34,593 nucleotides of DNA, from assembly GCA_040901795.1 (NCBI GenBank), contig JBBDYH010000053.1:1-34593 (forward strand), written 5' to 3'. This document shows, one piece after another, positions 23,305 through 33,700 of the stretch (positions are counted from its first letter, which is position 1; every line of letters begins with the position of its first letter). The position numbers and the translations under genes are program-made. The notes beneath the pieces were generated by a model that had not been told where the DNA came from, ran no database searches, and saw only the letters and a list, made by a program, of their open reading frames with translations. The DNA is from JBBDYH01 sp040901795 (GTDB taxonomy: Bacteria > Planctomycetota > Planctomycetia > Pirellulales > JALHPA01).

Positions 23305-24786
23305 ATGCGGTACCCACCGGTCAATTGGTCCGAAGGCATGTTTCTTCTGCCGCACCACTTTCAGGCGGCCGAGAAGCACGTGCACGAGCTCGTCCAGACC
23401 TCGGAGCGCTGGGACCACGCCTACAACTACGGCTTGCAGCGCATCGACGTCAGTCAGGACGCCATTGGCAACTTCCAGTTCCAGATCAACCACTGTCATG
23501 CCCGCCTGCGTGACGGCACGCTGGTCATCATCAATCCGGAGCAGGACGTCGACCGGGCCGAGATCAAGGAGTCGATGCAGGAGCTGGAAGGCGCCTTGAA
23601 GAGTGTAACGGCTGACCTGCAGGGCAGCTTGCAGGTCGAGCCGGTGGTCCGCGTCTATCTGGGCGTCCCTAAGCTCAAGATGGGAGCGCCCAATGTCCGC
23701 AGCGAGTGGCAGGAGAACGGCAAGCAGCGGTTCAGCGAGGTCAAACGGCAGGTCCTCGAAGAAACCCGCGGCGGCAACGAGCAGGAGGTCGCCGTCAAAG
23801 CGCTCAATGTGCGGCTGTTGCTCTCGACCGATGATCTTTCGGGCTACGAGATCATTCCGATCGCCCAGGTGCACCGCGCCGACGAGCGGGCCACCAGCCC
23901 CAAGCTCGACGTCCGCTACATTCCGCCGTTGTTGGATTGCGATTGCTGGCCGCCGCTAGGCCGCGAGATCATTCGCTCGATCTACGACATTCTGGGGAAA
24001 AAGATCGAAGTCCTCGCCACGCAAATCATCACGCGCGGAATTTCCTTGGCCAGCGACCAGCCGGGAGACGTTGAGCGGGTGCTGATGCTTTCGCACTTGA
24101 ACGAGGCCTACGCGACGTTGACGATGTTGTCCTTCGCCCAAGGTGTGCACCCCTATCTGGCGTACAGCGAGCTGTGCCGCATCGTCGGCAAGCTCTCGAT
24201 CTTTTCGAAGGAGCGGCGGATCGGCGATGTGCCGCACTACGATCACGATGATCTGGGCCCCATCTTCTATTGGGCCAAGGAGCGGATCATTGCATTGTTG
24301 GACATGATCAAGGACTTCGAGTTCGAAATGCAGAAGTTTGTGGGCGTGGGAATGGGCATGCAGGTCACGCTGCAACCCAAGTGGCTGCAGTCGGACTGGA
24401 AGTGGTACGTCGGCGTGCTGCACGAGAGCCTGGACGACGCTGAGTGCCGCGAGTTGTTGGCGCCCAAGCAGCTCGATTGGAAGCTGGGCAGTCAGCCGGA
24501 GGTCGAGATCTTGTTCACGCTGGGCAAGCCCGGCTTGCGGCTGATTCCGTTGGACCGCAATCCGCGGGCGCTGCCGGTGGATCGGAATTGGAGCTACTAC
24601 GAAGTCTCGCGCGACAACGAGGCTTGGAAAGACGTTCAGGCAACTCAGACGCTGGCCATGCGATTGCGCGACGCCTTGATCATCAACCGCCACGAGCTGC
24701 AGGGACACCATCGCATCATGGTGCACTTCAAAGGGAAGCGTGCCGAGCTGGAGTTTGCCCTCTTTGCCGTACGGACCGTGCAATGA
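23305..24786 (+). CDS. tssK: Type VI secretion baseplate protein TssK
   Basis: A 493-aa protein with the family opening VNWSEGMFLLPHHFQAAEKH. Further signatures are YIPPLLDCDCWPPLGREI, FSKERRIGDVPHYDHDDLGP and, near the end, PRALPVDRNWSYYEV. TssK joins the baseplate to the membrane complex of the type VI secretion system and contacts TssL and TssM. Its length is slightly above the usual 440-460. It is the first gene of the module and overlaps tssL by 4 bp (ATGA), so the two are coupled. No TssE, F, G, B, C or Hcp gene is adjacent in the window. Confidence 0.9.
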   Translation: MRYPPVNWSEGMFLLPHHFQAAEKHVHELVQTSERWDHAYNYGLQRIDVSQDAIGNFQFQINHCHARLRDGTLVIINPEQDVDRAEIKESMQELEGALKSVTADLQGSLQVEPVVRVYLGVPKLKMGAPNVRSEWQENGKQRFSEVKRQVLEETRGGNEQEVAVKALNVRLLLSTDDLSGYEIIPIAQVHRADERATSPKLDVRYIPPLLDCDCWPPLGREIIRSIYDILGKKIEVLATQIITRGISLASDQPGDVERVLMLSHLNEAYATLTMLSFAQGVHPYLAYSELCRIVGKLSIFSKERRIGDVPHYDHDDLGPIFYWAKERIIALLDMIKDFEFEMQKFVGVGMGMQVTLQPKWLQSDWKWYVGVLHESLDDAECRELLAPKQLDWKLGSQPEVEILFTLGKPGLRLIPLDRNPRALPVDRNWSYYEVSRDNEAWKDVQATQTLAMRLRDALIINRHELQGHHRIMVHFKGKRAELEFALFAVRTVQ

Positions 24787-25433
24787 CGCCGCAGTTCGCA
24801 AAAGCCGTCGATCCGATCTTCGAATTCGTGCTGGTGCTCTTGGACCGCATCGACACGGGCGAGGGCGCTGCAATCGATGCCGAGCGCGAAAAGGACCGCA
24901 TCATTCGGCTGTTGGACGAGGCGCAGGCCAAGCTCGGGGAATCCAATGAGTGGCAGCTCGCCAAGTATGGCCTGATTTGCTGGATCGACGAAGTGCTCAT
25001 CGCCGCCGATTGGCCGGGCAGCACCTGGTGGAACGAGTACAGCCTGGAAAGCTCGATGTTCAACCAGCGCGAGCGGAACGAGCAGTTTTACGTCTGGGCG
25101 CGTTCCGCTTCGGAGCTGACGCGGCGCGACGCCCTGGAGGTGTTTTACATCGCGGTGATCCTGGGATTTCGCGGCTTTTACGCCGACCCGCCGCAACGTT
25201 CACAGTTGATTGCCGGAAAGTACCAGCTTCCGCCACAGCTTGAAACGTGGGTCAAGCGCACAGCCGACGCGATCAAGCAAACCGGCCGGCCGCCAATCAA
25301 AACGACTGGTAAACTCGGCCCGGGCGCCCCCCCACTCAAGGGACGATCCACCTTAGTGGCTGCGGTGCTCTCGTCCGCGGTGCTCTTGGCGATCCTGTCA
25401 ATTCTGATGTTTCAGTACTTCGAGCCGCTGTAG
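24783..25433 (+). CDS. tssL: Type VI secretion membrane protein TssL (DotU-like)
   Basis: A 216-aa protein. The cytoplasmic DotU domain is clear: FAKAVDPIFEFVLVLLDRID, WQLAKYGLICWIDEVLIAAD, and WWNEYSLESSMFNQRERNEQ, then LEVFYIAVILGFRGFYAD. A single C-terminal membrane segment lies at residues 189-211 (LVAAVLSSAVLLAILSILMF). TssL forms the inner-membrane complex with TssM and recruits TssK. The peptidoglycan-binding domain found in some TssL proteins is absent. It is 9 bp from tssM. Confidence 0.9.
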   Translation: MTPQFAKAVDPIFEFVLVLLDRIDTGEGAAIDAEREKDRIIRLLDEAQAKLGESNEWQLAKYGLICWIDEVLIAADWPGSTWWNEYSLESSMFNQRERNEQFYVWARSASELTRRDALEVFYIAVILGFRGFYADPPQRSQLIAGKYQLPPQLETWVKRTADAIKQTGRPPIKTTGKLGPGAPPLKGRSTLVAAVLSSAVLLAILSILMFQYFEPL

Positions 25434-25442
25434 GGGGAAACC

Positions 25443-27128
25443 GTGACGGAACTCATCCGATCGATCATCAACGGCATCCTTTCCTCGTGGAAGATGGCGG
25501 CGTACGGCGTCACGACGCTATTTCAGCCGTCGCGCTGGAAGACGATCCCGCGCAAGCTTGCGCAGATCTCGCTGCCGGGCATTGTGTCAACGATTGTGTT
25601 CCTGATGCTGGTGGCGGTCGCCAGCATCGTCGTCGCGTTCTTGCGGAGCGACCGCGGCAAGACGTATTACGAACCGGCCTGGTTTCGCGATATCTCGATC
25701 ATCATCATGCTGATCATCGTCATTACGATGGTCACGTACTATACGGTCAAGCTCTGGATGGAAGGAGAGGGATCGCCGTTCGAAGACATCGACCGCGCCT
25801 GGCAAGCGGGCATGGAAGCGCTCGAGAAGAACCATTTTGACCTGCGGCAAATTCCCATGTTTTTGGTACTTGGCTCCGAAGGGCCCGACCAAAACCGTGT
25901 GATGTTCAACGCCGCGCGTGTCAGTCTGACGGTGGACAATGTACCTCCCGGTCCGGCGGCCTTGCACTGGTACGCGAACCAAGACGCGATCTATCTGGTT
26001 TGCACCGAAGTCGGCTGTTTAAGCCGGCTCGCTCAGCACGCCAAACAAGGGGGCGTCGCTACCACCTCCGGACCGGCGCCCAGGCCGACGGGTCCGAGCA
26101 TTAGCGCCACGGCTTTTCCCAGCCAGGATCTGATGGAAGCGGCGCAACGCATGTCGGCCGAGCGCGACAGCGCCATGGGAGGCAGCAGCGATGGCGATGC
26201 TGAGGGCAGCAGCGGGGTCCCAGCGCCCGCGCCGGCGATGGATATCCGCGGCACCATGATGGTCTCGGCGGTGGACGTTCGTGAAACGATTCGCCCCTCC
26301 GCAGCTCCGCGGATGGTCGGCAGGTCGCTGGAGCTCAATCGCGAAGAGGTGGAGCTGCAGCGCCGGCGATTGGCGTACCTCTGCAAACTGCTAGAGCGGA
26401 ATCGACGGCCGCTGTGCGGCCTCAACGGCGTAATGACGCTGGTGCCCATCAAGTTGATTTCAGGCGATAGCTCCGAAGGCGCCTGGACAAAGGAAGCCAT
26501 CCGCAACGACCTCGATGGTCTGATCGTCGGGCTCAAGCTCCGCTTCCCGGTGGTGGCGCTGGTCACGGGTCTGGAAGAAGAAAAGGGCTTCGACGAGCTG
26601 ATCCGCCGGGTGGGCCGCGAACGCGCCGTCGGACAACGTTTTGGCAAAGGCTTCGGCGTCTGGGACCCGCCGATCGACGAAGAGATCGAAGCGCTTTGCA
26701 AGCATGCCTGCGGCGCATTCGAGGACTGGGCCTATTACCTCTTCAAGGAACCCAATTCGCTCAGCAAGCCGGGCAACCGTTCGCTCTACATGCTGCTCTG
26801 CAAAGTTCGGCGGACGCTGCAGCCGCGGCTGGAAAAAATCCTGATCGGCGGCTATAGCTTCGACCCCGAGACGCAGCCGAACGCGACGCCGATCCTCTTC
26901 GGCGGCTGCTATTTCGCCGGCACCGGTGAAACCCCCGAGCGGCAGGCGTTCGTCAAAGGAGTGTTCGATCGCTTGCCGGAACAGCAGGAAGAGCTGGAGT
27001 GGACGGAGGCTGCGCTCCGCGAAGAAGACCGCTATCGCACCTGGTCCACGGTCGCCTTTTCCACCGCCGCGCTGCTGCTCATCGGCATCGGCATCCTGGG
27101 CTATCGGCTCTACAACAGCTCGAACTGA
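25443..27128 (+). CDS. Short TssM/IcmF-like protein without a visible Walker A motif
   Basis: A 561-aa protein starting with GTG behind GGGGGAAA. Two membrane segments lie at about residues 44-66 and 84-106, followed by a cytoplasmic domain that resembles the TssM/IcmF NTPase domain. It ends in a third membrane segment (TAALLLIGIGILGYRLY). Standard TssM has about 1,100-1,200 residues with a large periplasmic part; here that part is missing. The loop that should be GxxGxGKT reads FLVLGSEGPDQNRVMF, without lysine, so nucleotide binding is doubtful. Residues 205-300 are a Pro/Gly/Ser-rich linker. It completes the TssK-TssL-TssM order. The periplasmic part may be on another gene. Confidence 0.75.
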   Translation: MTELIRSIINGILSSWKMAAYGVTTLFQPSRWKTIPRKLAQISLPGIVSTIVFLMLVAVASIVVAFLRSDRGKTYYEPAWFRDISIIIMLIIVITMVTYYTVKLWMEGEGSPFEDIDRAWQAGMEALEKNHFDLRQIPMFLVLGSEGPDQNRVMFNAARVSLTVDNVPPGPAALHWYANQDAIYLVCTEVGCLSRLAQHAKQGGVATTSGPAPRPTGPSISATAFPSQDLMEAAQRMSAERDSAMGGSSDGDAEGSSGVPAPAPAMDIRGTMMVSAVDVRETIRPSAAPRMVGRSLELNREEVELQRRRLAYLCKLLERNRRPLCGLNGVMTLVPIKLISGDSSEGAWTKEAIRNDLDGLIVGLKLRFPVVALVTGLEEEKGFDELIRRVGRERAVGQRFGKGFGVWDPPIDEEIEALCKHACGAFEDWAYYLFKEPNSLSKPGNRSLYMLLCKVRRTLQPRLEKILIGGYSFDPETQPNATPILFGGCYFAGTGETPERQAFVKGVFDRLPEQQEELEWTEAALREEDRYRTWSTVAFSTAALLLIGIGILGYRLYNSSN

Positions 27129-27277
27129 GTTGGGACATTGTAGTAGCGTAGGGTGGGCTTCGCCCACCAATTCCGGTCATCCGATGAAGCGCGGTACGAC
27201 TGTTTGCCTGGTCGGCGGAGCCCACCCTACTTTCTGAGGCGGGACAGCGTAAATGGGACGGCCGTGCGAAGACGTCG
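27129..27277. repeat. Palindromic repeat between convergent genes
   Basis: GTAGGGTGGGCT (27,148-27,159) is exactly complementary to AGCCCACCCTAC (27,219-27,230). Within it GGTGGGC-TTC-GCCCACC forms a tight hairpin. It separates tssM from the convergent giant gene and could end both transcripts. This type of GC palindrome is common between planctomycete genes. Confidence 0.75.
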
Positions 27278-30200
27278 TCACAACGGCACGCCGAGGCCTT
27301 CTTCGATTGCTTCGGGATCGAGCACCAAGTCGGTTCCCAGCGAGACGAACCAGTCGAGACCACTGTTGCCGATCATCTGATCGACGGCGAAGTCATCGAA
27401 GACCGTGCCGTTGTTAATCGCCGGGCGCTGTTCGTAACGCAGGTTGTGCAGTCGCTCGGCGTAACTCCCCGACGCCGCCCAGCGGCGATGCAGCAGCGCC
27501 AAGAGCTCGGCGTCGTATTCGTGGGCGGTGAAGTCGGACGAGAGCAGGTCGCTGTCGTTGCCGTTGGTGAAGCCGTCGAAGTCATGACCGTACAACGAGT
27601 CCGCCCCCAGCCCGCCGAACAAGAGGTCGCGACCGGCGTTACCCGCCAGCATGTCATTTCCCGCGCCGCCAACGAGCACGTCGTCTCCTGCGCTAGCGAT
27701 CAACGTGTCGTCGCCATCCTGGCCAAAGAGTATCGCCGGGATGACGAGCGATTGGTGGACAACGATTCGGTCGTTGCCCCCTTGACCGAAGACCATGACG
27801 GAACCGTCAAAGACGAACCGGCCGTGGTTGTAATCGCGGTACATCACGTTGACACCGGGGCCGTCCGGGTTGATCGTGATAAGATCGTCAACGCTTTCCA
27901 GTCCGCCAGCCACCAAAGCGCGGCGAGACGGGTCGAGCGGGTCGGGCTGGAATGCGATCAATTGGACGGTGACGAAGGACTGAGCGGTGCGCTCGTTGCC
28001 CTGGCCGTCGCGGAGCGCGAGCCGAATAGTGCGGTCGCCGATCGTGGTGTATGTGTGCCAGAACGAGACGATGCCGGTGGTGACGCCGCCAATGGTTTCT
28101 GTCCTCATAAAGCCGGCATTGACAACACCGTCGCCCCAGTCGATGGTGGTCGCGTAATTCCCGATGGAGTTGGGATCGGTGAACGTCACCGAGTAACTCC
28201 GCAACTGGCCGGGCACCGCCACGGTGGGACCGGTGATGCCGGAAAGGATGAACTGAGGCTCGACGAGTGGCTGCACGGTGATGCTAAAAGCCTCTGTATC
28301 GCTCAGCGCGGGCTGGCCATCGTCGGTCACGCGGACCGTGATCTCGAAGGTCTGGCCAGCGTGCACTGCGGTCGGTGTCCAGGAAAACTCGCCGGTCGCT
28401 GAGTTGATCATGGCGCCTACGGGCGCGCCTGGCTCAAGGCTGAAGGCTAGCTCATCCTCATCCGGATCAGCGGCCGTGGCGGTGAACATGACCGGCTCTG
28501 CGACATTGGCATTGCGGTCAGCGATCGGATCGAGCGCCGGCGGTTCGTTACCGAGAGCGGCAACGCTAATCGTGAATGTCTCGGTATCACTGAGGGCCGG
28601 TTCGCCGTCGTCCACGACGCGGATAGTGATCTCGAAGGTCTGCCCGGCGTGGGCGGCGTCCGGCGTCCAGGAGAACTGGCCGCTCGTTGCTTGAATCGTC
28701 GCCCCATCCGGGGCGCCCGCAGCGAGGCCCAAAACAAGGTTGTCGCCGTTCGGATCAAAGGCCGTGGCCGTGAACGTCACGGTCTGTCCCACTCCGGCGC
28801 TGAAGTCGGCAATCGAATCGAGCACCGGCGGTTGGTTCGTAGTCGTCGCCGAGAAACTGCCGAAGTCGTGAGCGGCTGAGGTCTGGCCGAAGTTCAATGA
28901 AACTGCAGAGCCGAATTGATCCAGCGTCGGTTCAATCGCGTTAATGCTGCCTGCCGGCGAGGACTGAAACCAGCCGGACTGCATCACTTCGACAATCACG
29001 TAGTGCCCCGGCGGAAAGCTCAGCTCGTACGCGCCGGTTTCGTTCGTGACCGCAGAGGCCTTGATTCCCGCAGCCACATCGCCCGCATCAAGCTGTCCAT
29101 TAACATTCAGGTCGGCATAAGCGCGGATTTCCCAGCCGGGCAGACCAGCCTCGCCGGCCTCGCGAATGCCGTCTCGGTCGAAGTCCTGAAACTTCACACC
29201 GCTCACGATGGGCGGCGGGACGACGCAGTCGCCCGTGAGACCTGTCAGGTTAAAGCCCGCCGCATTACGAGTACTGCTAAAGCTATTGCTCGTGGTGATT
29301 ACGAGCTTTCCGTCCGGCTGCAGCGCGGCATCGACAGATCCATTGATGTGTGCGGCAGCGCCGGGATGAGCTATTCCATCGCCGCCGCCAAAGCTGTCGT
29401 CGCGCGTTCCATTAGGGTTGTATCGGGCAACAACGAGTTTGCTGTCGTTCACACCGGCGACGAGGATCTTCCCGTCCGATTGGACGATTATGCTCTGTGC
29501 GGCATCATGGTCGCCAGGGCGAAGCTCAACAAACCTCTCCAGGATCAGACCGTCTGCAACGCCAAAGGAGGTGTCGGGCGTTCCGTCGGCGTTGTACCGC
29601 GCGAGCACAGCCACGATCTCGTTGGAGCCGGTCGGGGGATCGATGATGGTCGATCCGGCGACCAATATCTTGCCATCCGGCTGAATCGCGACGTCTCTCG
29701 CCCGAGCGGTGTCGCCAACTCTCACCGTGACGAAGCCGGTTCCCGCGCCGAATGCTGGGTCTGGAGTCCCGTCTGCGCTATAGCGCGATACCACAAAAGG
29801 CGTGTCGGCCACGAAGAAGTTGCCCCCCATGTCGTCGGTTGTGACGGCGACGATCTTCCCATCCGGCGCAAGCGCGAGCGAGCGGATGATCGTTGGAACA
29901 CCTACGTAGTTCAGCACCAATCCGTCTCCGCCTCCGAACGTACTATCGAGGCTGCCGTCCGCGTTGTAGCGGGCGATAGCCATAGCCATACCGCTGTTGG
30001 TGCTTGCACCGCCGGCCAACAGAATCTTGCCGTCGGGTTGAATCGCGATTGTGTTCACAAAATCGTGGGGAGTAGGGCTGTCGGCAAGATTGGTCTCGAC
30101 CAGCCCGTCTCCGCCGCCGAAGGACGTATCGATCGCGCCATTGGGTAAATAGCGCGCCATCCCGAAGTTAAGATTGCCTAGACCGCTCAAGGCCCCCACG

Positions 30201-30649
30201 GCAATGACCTTCCCGTCCGGCTGCACGGCGACGGCAGACGATACGCCCCCGATGTTCGAGTCGAGGGGGGTGATAACAAACCCGTCACCATCGAAGGAGG
30301 GATCGGGTATTCCATTGGCGCGGTATCGAGCGATGGAGACGAAGGCTATCGTGCTGTTGAATAGACGACCCGGCGTGCTGCCGACGACAATCATCTTTCC
30401 ATCCGGCAGCAGGGCCAAAGCCGTGCTGGTGGGGAACACTTCGAAATCATTGACCACGTAACCGTTTCCGTCGCCGAAGGCCGGATCAAGCTCGCCGGTC
30501 AGGACGATGTCGTCGCATTCGCCGCGGATCGTGCCATCGGCGATGTAGGGTAAGCCGATGGCGTATGCCGGGCTATGCAGAATCTCGAGTGTTATCAACT
30601 CATCCGCTTCGAGTACCGCATCCAGCAGCGGTGTGAATGTAATGTCCAC
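27278..30649 (-). CDS. C-terminal part of a giant surface protein (delta-60, Ig-like, RTX-like)
   Basis: A 1,123-aa frame that continues the upstream open frame (30,722-34,516) in phase after a TAG. In order it holds the end of a Calx-beta domain (ITFTPLLDAVLEADELITLE), then seven delta-60 repeats built on DTSFGGGDGL and LQPDGKILVAG. An SdrD B-like domain follows (VSGVKFQDFDRDGIREAGEA), then two cadherin/Ig-like domains (NQPPVLDSIADFSAGVGQTV; EPPALDPIADRNANV), a PKD-like domain and RTX-like repeats (GQDGDDTLIASAGDDVLVGG). All are typical of cell-surface or secreted planctomycete proteins. The first Met has no ribosome-binding site and lies inside a domain, so as a separate gene it is probably not translated. 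It ends with TGA at 27,278-27,280. Confidence 0.8.
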   Translation of the reverse strand: MDITFTPLLDAVLEADELITLEILHSPAYAIGLPYIADGTIRGECDDIVLTGELDPAFGDGNGYVVNDFEVFPTSTALALLPDGKMIVVGSTPGRLFNSTIAFVSIARYRANGIPDPSFDGDGFVITPLDSNIGGVSSAVAVQPDGKVIAVGALSGLGNLNFGMARYLPNGAIDTSFGGGDGLVETNLADSPTPHDFVNTIAIQPDGKILLAGGASTNSGMAMAIARYNADGSLDSTFGGGDGLVLNYVGVPTIIRSLALAPDGKIVAVTTDDMGGNFFVADTPFVVSRYSADGTPDPAFGAGTGFVTVRVGDTARARDVAIQPDGKILVAGSTIIDPPTGSNEIVAVLARYNADGTPDTSFGVADGLILERFVELRPGDHDAAQSIIVQSDGKILVAGVNDSKLVVARYNPNGTRDDSFGGGDGIAHPGAAAHINGSVDAALQPDGKLVITTSNSFSSTRNAAGFNLTGLTGDCVVPPPIVSGVKFQDFDRDGIREAGEAGLPGWEIRAYADLNVNGQLDAGDVAAGIKASAVTNETGAYELSFPPGHYVIVEVMQSGWFQSSPAGSINAIEPTLDQFGSAVSLNFGQTSAAHDFGSFSATTTNQPPVLDSIADFSAGVGQTVTFTATAFDPNGDNLVLGLAAGAPDGATIQATSGQFSWTPDAAHAGQTFEITIRVVDDGEPALSDTETFTISVAALGNEPPALDPIADRNANVAEPVMFTATAADPDEDELAFSLEPGAPVGAMINSATGEFSWTPTAVHAGQTFEITVRVTDDGQPALSDTEAFSITVQPLVEPQFILSGITGPTVAVPGQLRSYSVTFTDPNSIGNYATTIDWGDGVVNAGFMRTETIGGVTTGIVSFWHTYTTIGDRTIRLALRDGQGNERTAQSFVTVQLIAFQPDPLDPSRRALVAGGLESVDDLITINPDGPGVNVMYRDYNHGRFVFDGSVMVFGQGGNDRIVVHQSLVIPAILFGQDGDDTLIASAGDDVLVGGAGNDMLAGNAGRDLLFGGLGADSLYGHDFDGFTNGNDSDLLSSDFTAHEYDAELLALLHRRWAASGSYAERLHNLRYEQRPAINNGTVFDDFAVDQMIGNSGLDWFVSLGTDLVLDPEAIEEGLGVPL
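29245..30497 (-). repeat. Seven delta-60 repeats, block 2
   Basis: Seven units of about 55-63 residues, each opening with a D-x-x-F-G-x-G-x-G-like strand and containing PDGK plus a final RY-x-x-NG. The last is partial. Seven units would fit one seven-bladed propeller; that is inference. Confidence 0.8.
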
Positions 30650-30721
30650 CGAGTTAGCGCCGGCGGGAATGGTGATTTGCGTCGCACCCGGCGCTATCCG
30701 AAAGTCACTATCAAGCGTGGC

Positions 30722-33700
30722 CTAACCAGCAGCCCCGTCATTCTGCAACTGAAACTGGATTGTCAACGGCTGGTCTGTGGCGCCGCTGCGGGTCACGGTA
30801 AAGCGCAGATCGTTCGCACCGGTTTCAGAACCCTCGGCGTCGGTCGCGCTGACGGTGATGGTGGGCAGGGCCGGGGCATCGCCGTGGTACCGGACCAGCG
30901 CGAAACCGCCAACGGAAGAATATCCACCCCCACCGGCGATCACAATTTTCCCATCCGGCGCAAGCGCAACGGCAGTGCCCGTCACATTGGGACCTAAGAC
31001 TGGCGTGACGTTTCGGCCGCCGCTGCCAAAATCGGTATCGAGAGTTCCATCAGCGTTGTACCTTGCCAAGAGTTGTCCAGACGTCATGGTTCCTACAACT
31101 ACCAGCTTCCTGTCTGGCTGAAGGACTACTGCGCGCGCTTCGTCGCTGTCGCCGCCCGGAAAATTGGTAGCCACGATTCCATCGCCGCCGCCAAAGGCGG
31201 TATCCGGCGAGCCGTCCGTGTTGTACCGCGCGATCGCGATCGCCCTAGAAGTTTGACCGTCAGAGAGACGGCCCCCGCCGACGACGACGATCTGTCCATC
31301 GGGTTGGATGAGCACATCGTTTGCGACGTCGGCGCCGCCCCCGGCATCGATGACCACCAATCCGTCGCCGCCGCCAAATGACGCATCCAGGGTTCCATCG
31401 GCATTGAATCGCGCGACGCCAAAATCCCGCCCGTTGGCTTGGCCGACGACCACGATTTTGCCATCCGGCTGCAGGACCACACCCCGGGCGGGGTCATTGT
31501 CATTGGCGCCAAAGTCGGTGGTCGCCAGTCCATCGCCGCCGCCGAACGTCGTATCTACAGTCCCGTTAGCGTTGAGTCTTGCTAGGGCAAAATCGCGGTT
31601 GCCGCGGCTGCTGTGGGATCCCACGATAACGATCTTTCCATCCGGTTGGAGAACGGCGTCCTCGATGGATTCAATCAAACCGTGAAACCTGGTCACTACC
31701 CCAAAGTCACCGAACGTATTGTCAGGGGCGCCATCGGCGTTGTAGCGGGCCACGCCGATTCCGTTCTGAAAGCCGAAGCGAGTGACGAAGCCGCCGACCA
31801 AGAGGACTTTTCCGTCGGGCAGCAGCAAGGCGGTGCGTGCCTCGCCGGAACTGAATTCTGTTGATACGAATCCATCCCCGCCGCCAAACGTCAAATCAAC
31901 GGTCCCATTCGGAAGGTATCGCGACAACGCGAAAAACTGACCATCGGCGCCGCCCGCCAGGATTTTTCCATCCGGCAGGACGAACACACTTCTCGCCGAG
32001 CCAGCGTGACTGGTCAGCCACCCGTCGCCGCCGCCGAAAGTCAGATCGAGGCTGCCCGGCAGGCGTTGAGCAACGACCGTGGCGACTTCCCCCGCGATCG
32101 TGAAATCGAAGGGGTTTTCGTTGGCATCGTTCGTCGAGAACGTCAATACGCCGCCGAATGTGCCCAGGGCAGACGTCATGAGCTGCACCGAGAAGGTGTC
32201 CGAGCCGCCGGGGTCGAGGCTCGCGCTCAGCGGCTCGATCAGCGCAAAACCGGTCGGCACGCTCACCGGACCGAGCGTCAGGGCCAGAGGGCCGATGTTT
32301 CGCACGGTGAACGTGCGGACTGGGCCCGATACATTCTGTCCCGCGACCCCAAAATCCGTATCGTCGCCGACTGCCGGTGTCGCATCGCCGTCCACGATCG
32401 CCGCGCCGCCACCCGTCACGGCGATTTCAGGTCCATCCGGCGGCAAAACCGTGATCGTGACGCTGGCAGCATTTGAGCTCGCGCTATCGTTATCCCGAAC
32501 CTCGTACTCGAACGTGCCGATACCGACAAAATCAGGGCTGGGCGTGAAGGTAATTTGTCCCGTCAGTCGGTCAATGTCGATGCTGCCGTTCAACGGCTCC
32601 CCATCGTGGGCCAGGCCGACGCTGGTTGGATCAAGCGTCCCATCAGGGTCTGAATCGTTCGCCAGCACGTCGATCACGATCGGCGTGTCGAAAGGAGTTG
32701 TCCGTTCGTCCTCGGCAGCGACTGGAGGCACTGTTTCGCGCAAAACCTGGACAAGAACCGTGGCGATGCCGGACGCGAGCCCAGCGGTATCACGCACTTC
32801 ATATTGGAACGAGTCGTCGCCGACGAAGGCCGGGTTGGGGGTGTAGCTGATAATCCCGGATCCTGGATCAACGCTGGTCACGCCGCTATCTGGAGGTTCG
32901 GTAATTGCGACAGTCACCACGTCCAACTGCCCCTCAGGGTCGCTGTCATTGGTAAGCACTTCAATCTGGACGGGCGCTGTACCGCGAGTGATAAGTTGGT
33001 CGTCGAACGCTACCGGGGGAAGGTTTGTCGCGGCCGTGACGGTCGCCCGAGCGTCAACCTGCGTGGTGTAGTTGAGTGTGTAATTCGTGATCGCGCCGGC
33101 GCTGGTCTGGTCGGCGACCTGAGTGCGCATCAAATCGCCAGCGTGCGAAGCGGCGTAGAGGTCCAGGTGGTACATGCCCGCCGCGGTCCCGACGATCTGC
33201 ACCTGATACTGGCCGTCAATTCCTCCTGGGATGGCCAGCGATTGCGGCTCGGTGCCCGGTCCGGTGAAGCTCGCACCTGGGATTTCGTTGACGCTTTGCC
33301 CCGTACCCGGGACCACGCCCACACGCCGGCCCTGTGGGGCGGTCACCAGCAGGTTCGCCGGGCTATTGAGGATGAAAGCGATGCCATTGTTGACCTGCGT
33401 CATGAACCCGGTCCAGTGATAGGTTGCGATGCGAGTGCTGTCATTCAGCGGATTGGTCACTGGGCTGGCGGCGCCGCTGGGGAAGTTTGCCGGATCGTCC
33501 TTACCGGCACTTCGTCGAAATACCTGGCCGTGCGCCAGAACGCCCCGATGCGTCGTGTCAATGTCCTTGTTTGTGCCCGTCGCAGCCGGCACCTCTAGTT
33601 CAAATGCCGCGGCTACGAAAGCCAGATCGGTGCTCGCGACCAAGTGTGGGATTTGCCCGGCAGTTGTGCCCTGACCGAGGATGCCATGACGCCGGGCGAT

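Noticed and set aside
28916..30148. Long open frame opposite the delta-60 coding strand
   Set aside because: It is a by-product of the GC-rich repeated coding sequence on the other strand; the protein has no domain and the real gene has clear repeats.
21829..30724. Amber (TAG) recoding, because two genes carry in-frame TAG
   Set aside because: Several intact genes in the window end properly with TAG (for example res and the lamin-tail gene), so TAG is a normal stop; nonsense mutations or errors are simpler.
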